From assembly GCA_035646395.1 (NCBI GenBank), contig DASRPK010000196.1, positions 1 to 21,014 on the forward strand: a DNA stretch of 21,014 nt, read 5' to 3'. Position 1 is the first letter of the stretch. Each line of letters opens with the position of its first letter. This document shows positions 14,838 to 20,312 of the stretch, piece after piece. Origin of the DNA: JABWBJ01 sp035646395. GTDB taxonomy: Bacteria; Gemmatimonadota; Gemmatimonadetes; Gemmatimonadales; Gemmatimonadaceae. The translations under genes were made by a program, and so were the position numbers. The notes beneath the pieces were generated by a model. The model had not been told where the DNA came from. It saw nothing but the letters and a program-made list of their open reading frames with translations, and made no database searches.

Positions 14838-14873
14838 TTGACGATATGTAACGAAGCGGTTACATATCCTTCC
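14838..14873 (+). promoter_or_regulatory. ArsR promoter and operator, probably leaderless
   Basis: TTGACG (14838-14843) and TACATA (14861-14866) form a -35/-10 pair with a 17-bp spacer. The perfect inverted repeat ATATGTAAC (14844-14852) / GTTACATAT (14859-14867) fills the spacer and covers the -10. The predicted transcription start falls at 14873-14874, on the A of the ATG, and no ribosome-binding site is present. Confidence 0.72.
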
Positions 14874-15221
14874 ATGCAAGTGGCGTTTGCAGTAGCGGAT
14901 CAGGTTCGACGTGAGATACTGATGTTGCTGCGAGACCAGGTGATGTCGGCGGGTGACATCGCCAGCCGCTTCGACATCAGCCGGCCGGCCGTGAGCCGCC
15001 ATCTCCGTGTGCTTCGCGAGTGCGGGCTGGTTGTCGACGAGATGCGCGGCCGCGAGCGACTGTATCGGCTCGACACCGCGCCGCTCGCTCCGTTGATGCA
15101 ATGGTTGGCAGAGGTGAACAATCGCTGGTCCGCCCCGTTGGACGCGCTTACGACCGAGGTCTATCGCACACGTCGTGAGCGACGAGGTTCACGTACCACT
15201 CTCCGCGAGAAGACCGCATGA
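14874..15221 (+). CDS. ArsR family transcriptional regulator
   Basis: A 115-residue winged-helix protein. 'FAVADQVRREILMLLRDQVMSAGDIASRFDISRPAVSRHLRVLRECGLVVDEMRGRERLYRLD' is the standard ArsR helix-turn-helix plus wing, with the recognition helix at about 36-50. No cysteine-rich metal site (such as CVC) is visible, so it belongs to the metal-independent group commonly paired with SRPBCC proteins. The frame can be read from a TTG at 14838, but that codon is the -35 box. The ATG at 14874 is preferred and appears leaderless. It is expected to repress its own operon through the palindrome covering the -10. Its stop overlaps the next ATG (ATGA, 15218-15221). Confidence 0.9.
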   Translation: MQVAFAVADQVRREILMLLRDQVMSAGDIASRFDISRPAVSRHLRVLRECGLVVDEMRGRERLYRLDTAPLAPLMQWLAEVNNRWSAPLDALTTEVYRTRRERRGSRTTLREKTA

Positions 15222-15727
15222 CGCTTGTTCCCAATGGACAGCTGGTTCCCACCGCCGAAGGTCTCGACCTGGTCATCATTCGGACATTCAATGCACCCAT
15301 CGAGGACGTGTGGGCCAGCATCACGGAGCCCGAGCGTACTGCGCGCTGGTTCGGTCGATGGACGGGCGAGCCGGGTCCCGGTCGGACGATCCGATATAAG
15401 ATGACGTTCGAGGGAGAGGGTCCCGATTCGGAAATGTTGATCGAGGCGTGCGAGCCGCCCAGGCGCCTGGCTGTGCGTGGCCTGGGCGCTTATGGATGGC
15501 GACTGGAAGCGCATCTCAGCGAGAACAAGGGCATCACCGAAATGCGCTTCACACACCACCTCGACGCGGAGACCAATGTCGGAGATGTGGGACCAGGCTG
15601 GGAATATTATCTCGACAATCTGGTCGCGTCGCGCACCGGCGCTGCGATGCCGGATTTCAATGACTACTACCCGTCGCAGAAGGCATACTATCTGGGGTTG
15701 GCAGAATCAGTTCGCGGCAATACCTGA
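15218..15727 (+). CDS. SRPBCC family protein (AHSA1-like)
   Basis: A 169-residue START/Bet v 1-type fold. The family pattern is clear: 'VIIRTFNAPIEDVWASITEPERTARWFGRWTGEPGPG' near the N-terminus, 'IEACEPPRRLAV' in the middle, 'TEMRFTHHL' and 'VGPGWEYYLDNLVASRTG' towards the end. These proteins bind hydrophobic small molecules, and the AHSA1 branch is related to the Hsp90 co-chaperone Aha1 domain. The ArsR-SRPBCC pair is common in bacteria; the ligand may be the signal sensed by the system, but that is inference. It overlaps the regulator gene by four bases and is translationally coupled. Confidence 0.88.
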   Translation: MTLVPNGQLVPTAEGLDLVIIRTFNAPIEDVWASITEPERTARWFGRWTGEPGPGRTIRYKMTFEGEGPDSEMLIEACEPPRRLAVRGLGAYGWRLEAHLSENKGITEMRFTHHLDAETNVGDVGPGWEYYLDNLVASRTGAAMPDFNDYYPSQKAYYLGLAESVRGNT

Positions 15728-15747
15728 CAACTGACGCTGGAGCAATC

Positions 15748-16230
15748 ATGCGAATTGCAGTATCGATTTCGAGCGCTACCTGCGCCCTGCTGCTGTCGGC
15801 CGGAAGCGTCTGCGCCCAGTCGAGCGCGGCCGCCACAACCGGCTCCGCAAAGCCGTCGATGGAGAAGGTGACGGGAATCGGCGGTTTCTTCTTCCGCGCG
15901 TCGGATCCGAAGGCGCTGGCGGAGTGGTACGAGCGCCATCTCGGTATCAACCGGACACCGACGTCATACTCGCAACAGCCGTGGGAACAGGCCGCGGGTC
16001 CAACGATCTTCGGGGCCTTTCCGAAAGACAGCAAGTACTTCGGATCAGACGCCCAACAATGGATGATCAACTTTCGTGTCCGCGATCTCGATGCGATGGT
16101 CGCACAGTTGCGACGCGCCCGAATTGAGGTCGAGGTTGATAGTCAGTCGTATCCCAACGGACGGTTCGCGCGATTGAAGGACCCGGAAGGCAATCCCATT
16201 CAGCTCTGGGAATCGAAGCGACCAGGCTGA
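15748..16230 (+). CDS. Exported VOC (glyoxalase-like) superfamily protein
   Basis: A 160-residue protein with a Sec-type signal peptide at 1-24 (...AGSVCAQ) followed by an Ala/Ser/Thr linker. The mature part has the VOC beta-alpha-beta-beta-beta repeat: 'GIGGFFFRASDPKALAEWYERHLGI', then 'WMINFRVRDLDAMVAQLRRARIEVE', then 'GRFARLKDPEGNPIQLWES'. The last Glu matches the usual metal-binding position, but the first-strand ligand position is not His, so metal-dependent catalysis is uncertain. Most VOC proteins of this size are cytoplasmic, so the signal peptide is unusual. It starts 20 bp after the SRPBCC gene with GGAG six bases before the ATG, so it is the third gene of the ArsR operon. Confidence 0.82.
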   Translation: MRIAVSISSATCALLLSAGSVCAQSSAAATTGSAKPSMEKVTGIGGFFFRASDPKALAEWYERHLGINRTPTSYSQQPWEQAAGPTIFGAFPKDSKYFGSDAQQWMINFRVRDLDAMVAQLRRARIEVEVDSQSYPNGRFARLKDPEGNPIQLWESKRPG

Positions 16231-16271
16231 GCACTCTTCCTTCGTTGTGATCAGTTGTCTTCCTCAGCGCC

Positions 16272-16308
16272 CCTCCGCGTTGCCTTCGCGCGCCTCTGCG
16301 TTCAAAGG
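16272..16308. repeat. REP-like GC-rich repeat in a convergent gap
   Basis: The segment contains CCTCCGCGTTGCC and CTTCGCGCGCCTCTGCGTTC, close to the right arm of the copy at 5977-6045. It occupies the middle of the 136-bp gap between the convergent VOC and permease genes. No other feature is visible in this gap. Confidence 0.55.
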
Positions 16309-16366
16309 CTGTTAACGGCGAGAATCCGGCCCTTCCACCCAGTCAATTGACGAAGGCCCCCTTTAT

Positions 16367-19030
16367 TCACTCGGAGCGCAGGGTGACCACTGGGTCTACC
16401 GCTGCCGCGCGTCGAGCAGGTGCCCAGCAGGCGAGGACCGCCACGGAGCCGAGCAACGCGATTACGCCCGCGTAGGTCGATGGGTCGGCGCCGGAGATTC
16501 CGTAGAGCAGCGTATCGAGCAGCCGGGTCGTCGCAAACGCGCCCGCCACGCCGATCGCCACTCCAATTGTCGTAAAGAGCAGGCCGTTCGCCAGGACACC
16601 CCGCACGATCTCGCCTCGCGTGGCACCTAACGCGGAACGGATGCCGAATTCGCGCGTACGTTCCGCGACGAGTCCCGAGACCACTCCGTAGAGACCGACG
16701 GCGGCGAGGAGCAGCGCGGCGATCGCGAACGTTCCGTAGATCACTGACGCAAATCGCCGGTCGGATCCCGTTCTCCAGACCAGCTGCTCCATCGTCGCCA
16801 CGCGTGCAATCGGCTTGTTGCGATCGACGGACCACACCGCCCGCCTGACGGCATTGGTCATCGCGGCGGCGTCGCCGCTGGTCCGCACGACCAGCGACTG
16901 GACCGGGTCCACCCACCGCCATTGCGCACTCGACACATAGAAAGCCGCCGTGTTCAGCGACGCGAGCGACTGTTGTTTCACGTCACCCACGACACCCACC
17001 ACCGTGCCCCACGGCCGCGAACCGTCGCTGTCGGGTCCGAAGCGTACTCGCTGCCCGATTGGGTCCGCAGTAGCGAACGTCTGGATAGCCAGCGATTCAC
17101 TGATCAGGAACGATGGCGGCGCGTCGGCGCGATCCGACTCGTCGAGCAGGCGCCCACGCAACAATGGAATCCCCATCACCCTGAAGTAGTCCCCCGACAC
17201 GGAGTAGCGCATCGCTGCGCCATCTTCGCCGGGCTGGCGCTCCGGGAAGGCAGCAAAGGTGTAGCCGTACGCGTCGAGGTCACCGCTCAGTGGCAGCTGG
17301 CTGGTGAACGCGGCATCCATTACGCCGGGCACGTTGCGCACTGCGGTCAGCGCCTGCTCGTAAAAATTGAGGCGCTCCTGATCGGTTCGATTGCGACCGG
17401 CGGCGTCGACGACCTGCATCGTGAGGACGCGTTCGGTTTGAACGCCGGGAGATACCGCAAGGAGCCTATCGAGGCTGCGCACGAGCAGGCCCGCACCAAC
17501 GAGCAGGATGAGCGCCAGTGCGACCTCGCACACGACCAGTGCTCCGCGCGCGGCGCCCCGTCCACCGGCAACGGTCCGTGATACACCTTGCATGCCGCCA
17601 CGTACATCGGCGCGCGAGGCGCTCAGCGCGGGCATCAGGCCCACGGTGATGCCGACGAGTGTCGTGATGATCAGGCCGAAGCCAAATGCAGTCCCGTCGA
17701 CGCGGACAAGGTCGACGTTCGGCAGCCCGGGAGGACTGAGCGCAACCAGGGCACCGACACCCATCTGGGCGACGACGAATGCAAGCGCGCCGCCGATAAT
17801 CGCCAGCATGACGGATTCGGTAAGGAGCTGGCGCACCAGCCGCTTGCGTTCCGCGCCTAACGCGGCCCGCAGGGAGAATTCGGCGCGGCGCCGCCGGCTG
17901 CGCGCCAGGAGCAGGTTGGCCACGTTCACGCAGGCGATGAGGAGCAGCATGGCGGCGGCGGCAACAACGGCGATCAGAGCGGGTCGGGCGCCGGCGGTGA
18001 CGTCCTCCTGCAGTCCACGCACGAGCAGGCCGTTCTCGAGCCCGGCCCACAACACCCGTGGGTATTCGCTGATCGGCTGCGAAGCGATCGTCGCCAGCTC
18101 GCGCCGCGCGACATCCACGTCTAAGCCGCGTTGCAAGCGCCCGACGATCCGGTAATGATGGCCCCACTCGCGCGCGTTAGGTGCTGCCCGTGGCTGTGCC
18201 TGAAGGGGCGCCCAGATGTCAGTGGATGGCGACAGGATGTCCGTGAACCCCGGCGCCATGATGCCAATCACGGTATAGGGCTCGCCGTTCAACGTGATTG
18301 AAGTGCCGATGATGGAGTCAGCGCCGCCAAAGCGTCGCTTCACCAATCGGTCACTGAGGACCGCAACCCTGGCCGCGCCGGGTGCGTCCTCGGCGTCGTC
18401 GAAGGAGCGGCCCACAGCGGGGAGCACACCTAACGTATGGAAGTACGACGCGCTCACGCGTTGTCCCTGGAGCCGTTCCGCCTCGTCGGTCCCAGTGAGC
18501 GAGGGGCGCCAGAGGTCGGTGGCGCTCATCGTCTCGAACGATCGGCTGCGGCTCGCCAATTCCTCGTACGTTCCGTAGGTCGGCTCTGCCGGTGCTCCCG
18601 ATTGGGCGCGATCGCTGATCGTGACGATACGTTCAGCGCCGGGATACGGCAGCGCGCGGAAGAGTATGGGATTGACGGCGCTGAAAATTGCCGTGGCGGC
18701 ACCGATCCCCACGGCGAGCGTGAGCGCGGCGACCATCGTGAAAACTGGATCTCGGCGCAGGCGACGGAGTGCGTAGCGCACGTCGCTGAGCAGGGTGTCG
18801 ACCCCGTGCTCCCAGCCGGACGCCCGTACCTCCTCGCGCGTGGCGGTGAGGCTGCCGACTTCGGTTGTCGCCTGTCGCAAGGCGTCCTCGTAAGGCAGGC
18901 CCTGGCGCTCGAGTTCACGCGTTCGGCTTTGAACGAAATGGCGGACCTCGAGGTCCGTCTCCGCGTCGGCGCGCGCAGGGGAGAATAGTGCCGAGACGCC
19001 ACGCTGGATCTGCCGCAGCAGCGGAATCAT
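16367..19030 (-). CDS. ADOP-type duplicated FtsX/MacB-like permease
   Basis: An 887-residue protein of the acidobacterial duplicated orphan permease type. Order: a soluble prefix (1-~85, 'DAETDLEVRHFVQSRTRELERQGLPYEDALRQA'), TM1 about 97-120, a MacB-like periplasmic domain (~125-345), an FtsX block with helices near 350-376, 402-431 and 446-470, a linker, then a second copy starting with the helix near 497-518, a second periplasmic domain, and an FtsX block to the end. It closes with 'DPVVTLRSE', the usual ending of these proteins. It has no ATPase, and none is encoded nearby. Export of lipids, lipoproteins or drugs is possible by analogy with MacB. The ATG at 19030 overlaps the PadR stop (ATGA), so the two are coupled. 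Four CGTTAGG heptamers lie inside. Confidence 0.93.
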   Translation of the reverse strand: MIPLLRQIQRGVSALFSPARADAETDLEVRHFVQSRTRELERQGLPYEDALRQATTEVGSLTATREEVRASGWEHGVDTLLSDVRYALRRLRRDPVFTMVAALTLAVGIGAATAIFSAVNPILFRALPYPGAERIVTISDRAQSGAPAEPTYGTYEELASRSRSFETMSATDLWRPSLTGTDEAERLQGQRVSASYFHTLGVLPAVGRSFDDAEDAPGAARVAVLSDRLVKRRFGGADSIIGTSITLNGEPYTVIGIMAPGFTDILSPSTDIWAPLQAQPRAAPNAREWGHHYRIVGRLQRGLDVDVARRELATIASQPISEYPRVLWAGLENGLLVRGLQEDVTAGARPALIAVVAAAAMLLLIACVNVANLLLARSRRRRAEFSLRAALGAERKRLVRQLLTESVMLAIIGGALAFVVAQMGVGALVALSPPGLPNVDLVRVDGTAFGFGLIITTLVGITVGLMPALSASRADVRGGMQGVSRTVAGGRGAARGALVVCEVALALILLVGAGLLVRSLDRLLAVSPGVQTERVLTMQVVDAAGRNRTDQERLNFYEQALTAVRNVPGVMDAAFTSQLPLSGDLDAYGYTFAAFPERQPGEDGAAMRYSVSGDYFRVMGIPLLRGRLLDESDRADAPPSFLISESLAIQTFATADPIGQRVRFGPDSDGSRPWGTVVGVVGDVKQQSLASLNTAAFYVSSAQWRWVDPVQSLVVRTSGDAAAMTNAVRRAVWSVDRNKPIARVATMEQLVWRTGSDRRFASVIYGTFAIAALLLAAVGLYGVVSGLVAERTREFGIRSALGATRGEIVRGVLANGLLFTTIGVAIGVAGAFATTRLLDTLLYGISGADPSTYAGVIALLGSVAVLACWAPARRAAAVDPVVTLRSE

Positions 19031-19362
19031 GACTCCGTCCGCAGCAGTCGGTTGATCGCGCCAACCTTCCGGTCCCACTCCGTCGTCTCGACGGCGAGCT
19101 GCTTCCGTCCGGCGCGGGTGAGGGAGTAAAACTTTCCCTGGCGTCCGTTCTCCGTTTCACGCCACTCGGCGTCAAGCAGGCCGGCGCGCTCGAGTCGCTG
19201 CAAGGCGACGAGAAGTGAGCCCGCGTTCACCTTGAAGACGCCGCGAGAGATCTGCTCCACGCGACGCGCGATCCCGAAGCCGTGCATCGGCGCGAGGCTG
19301 AGCGTCTTGAGGATGAGCATGTCCAGCGTACCGGAGATGACATCGGTGCTCTGCTCGTCCAC
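19027..19362 (-). CDS. PadR family transcriptional regulator (module 1)
   Basis: A 111-residue PadR winged-helix protein. The pattern 'ISGTLDMLILKTLSLAPMHGFGIARRVEQISRGVFKVNAGSLLVALQRLERAGLLDAEWRETENGRQGKFYSLTRAGRKQL' is the full family signature. It starts with GTG at 19362, preceded by GGAGAGG. It is the first gene of an operon with the permease, overlapping it by ATGA. PadR regulators in these modules are expected to repress their own operon and to respond to a compound that the permease handles. The usual 'SSLYPAL' is here 'GSLLVAL', a slight departure. An imperfect inverted repeat lies directly upstream. Confidence 0.93.
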   Translation of the reverse strand: MDEQSTDVISGTLDMLILKTLSLAPMHGFGIARRVEQISRGVFKVNAGSLLVALQRLERAGLLDAEWRETENGRQGKFYSLTRAGRKQLAVETTEWDRKVGAINRLLRTES

Positions 19363-19375
19363 GGCGCCCTCTCCA

Positions 19376-19422
19376 CTTGATAGTCAGGAGGACCTTACGG
19401 AGCGCTCCTGCTGATTGTCAAG
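19376..19422 (-). promoter_or_regulatory. Inverted repeat and promoter before PadR module 1
   Basis: The arms CTTGATAGTCAGGAGGA (19376-19392) and TCCTGCTGATTGTCAAG (19406-19422) match in 14 of 17 pairs with a 13-base loop. On the minus strand, TTGACA (rc of 19416-19421) is a good -35 within the distal arm; a matching -10 is weak. Autoregulation by the PadR protein is inferred. Confidence 0.55.
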
Positions 19423-19529
19423 AGGAACAGCTCGAGGATCTTCACTGTGGGTTTGATCCAGAAGGTCCCGTGCTTTGGGAGCGCGTCCAGAAATTGCTCC
19501 AGTCCGCTGGAAACGCGATCGGCCACTTA

Positions 19530-19558
19530 AAGGGGGTTTCCCCTTACAACGTGTAAGG
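19530..19558 (+). promoter_or_regulatory. Two overlapping, mutually exclusive hairpins
   Basis: AAGGGG (19530-19535) can pair with CCCCTT (19540-19545). CCTTACA (19542-19548) can instead pair with TGTAAGG (19552-19558). Both use the CCTT segment, so only one can form in RNA. They lie about 75-100 bases before the small ORF at 19632. They could equally be DNA operator sites. Confidence 0.4.
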
Positions 19559-19606
19559 CCGGCGCCTGACTCACGCTCACGAGCCATCACTAAATTGGGG
19601 AACAAC

Positions 19607-19620
19607 GGCTCTCGCGAGCC
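19607..19620 (+). promoter_or_regulatory. Hairpin abutting a strong ribosome-binding site
   Basis: GGCTC-TCGC-GAGCC forms a five-pair stem with a tetraloop, and AAGGAGG (19621-19627) follows directly. Such a stem next to the Shine-Dalgarno sequence could protect or present it. It belongs to the leader of the small ORF at 19632. Confidence 0.4.
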
Positions 19621-19631
19621 AAGGAGGCCCT

Positions 19632-19835
19632 ATGCGGCCGAACGTTGCAAGCCTCATCGACCCCGAGCGCCCCCGGGCCGAGCAGATTGCCGAGCTCCGG
19701 CGCGCAGTGAAGGCGTGCTACTGTGGACTGGGTCCAGCGTGTCACCTCTGGCGCCAGTTTACGCCTGATGAGCGATTGGCGTGCTCGCTCGACAAACGGG
19801 CGACAGCACAATACCAGTGGAAGAATGGCATGTAG
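19632..19835 (+). CDS. Small hypothetical protein with four cysteines
   Basis: A 67-residue frame not recognised as any family. Its strongest support is the consensus Shine-Dalgarno sequence AAGGAGG ending four bases before the ATG. Residues 1-~28 look helical and charged (PRAEQIAELRRAVKA). The second half carries C-Y-C, C-H and a later C in 'CYCGLGPACHLWRQFTPDERLACSLDK', which could bind a metal or form disulfides. There is no signal peptide or membrane segment. It lies between two divergent PadR-permease modules, 58 bp before the first operator of the second, and points in the same direction as that module. Overlapping frames on both strands are less convincing. Confidence 0.5.
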   Translation: MRPNVASLIDPERPRAEQIAELRRAVKACYCGLGPACHLWRQFTPDERLACSLDKRATAQYQWKNGM

Positions 19836-19893
19836 CGGCATCCGGGTGCTGGGTGCAGCCGCCGCCGCGTAGCGCAGCCTCGCGCCACGCGCT

Positions 19894-19912
19894 CCCATCG
19901 TCTATCGATGGG
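19894..19912 (+). promoter_or_regulatory. PadR operator 1, module 2
   Basis: CCCATCGTCTATCGATGGG has perfect 7-bp arms (CCCATCG/CGATGGG). It lies directly upstream of TTGACA (19915-19920), a likely -35 box. It is nearly identical to the site 52 bp downstream. Confidence 0.7.
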
Positions 19913-19943
19913 GCTTGACATCTGATGCAAGACCAGGGCATCC

Positions 19944-19966
19944 TTCCCATCACCTATCGATGGGAA
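19944..19966 (+). promoter_or_regulatory. PadR operator 2, module 2
   Basis: Arms TTCCCATC (19944-19951) and GATGGGAA (19959-19966) flank a 7-base centre. The inner 19 bases match operator 1 in 17 positions. It ends eight bases before the GTG start of the PadR gene, so it would lie over the transcription start region. Confidence 0.7.
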
Positions 19967-19973
19967 GTGCACT

Positions 19974-20303
19974 GTGAAGACTCCGCCCGACCTGCTGCCC
20001 GGCACGCTCGACCTCCTGGTGCTTCGGACCCTGACGCGTGGCCCACTGCACGGCTACGGCATCGCGCAGCGTGTGAAGGACATCTCCCGCGACGTACTCC
20101 AGGTAGGAGAAAGCTCACTCTATCCCGCATTGCAGCGTCTCCTGCTCGATGGCTGCGTCAAGGCGGAATGGGGTGCGTCAGAGAACAACCGCCGCGCGAG
20201 ATACTACACACTTACCGCCGCGGGACAACGGCGCCTCGCCGCCGAGCGGAAGGAGTTCGAGCGGATTGTGGGTGCGATCCAGCTCGTCCTCGCGAACGCG
20301 TAG
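19974..20303 (+). CDS. PadR family transcriptional regulator (module 2)
   Basis: A 109-residue PadR winged-helix protein: 'LLPGTLDLLVLRTLTRGPLHGYGIAQRVKDISRDVLQVGESSLYPALQRLLLDGCVKAEWGASENNRRARYYTLTAAGQRRLAAE' is the canonical form, closer to the PadR-ADOP consensus than module 1. It starts with GTG at 19974 and no strong ribosome-binding site, with only GGGAAG nearby. Two near-identical palindromes flank its likely promoter. The permease gene follows after 9 bp. It should repress this two-gene operon. Confidence 0.94.
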   Translation: MKTPPDLLPGTLDLLVLRTLTRGPLHGYGIAQRVKDISRDVLQVGESSLYPALQRLLLDGCVKAEWGASENNRRARYYTLTAAGQRRLAAERKEFERIVGAIQLVLANA

Positions 20304-20312
20304 CAGAATCCC

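Noticed and set aside
14838..14873. TTG start for the ArsR gene
   Set aside because: The TTG is the -35 box and the extra 12 codons are the operator palindrome, so they are not expected to be coding.
18437..18988. Plus-strand 183-codon frame inside the permease gene
   Set aside because: It is antisense to a gene with unambiguous ADOP features and has no domain of its own; long antisense frames are common in GC-rich coding DNA.
19475..19768. Plus-strand 97-codon frame overlapping the small ORF
   Set aside because: It is Arg/Pro-rich, starts in the hairpin region, and lacks a ribosome-binding site, whereas the frame at 19632 has AAGGAGG.
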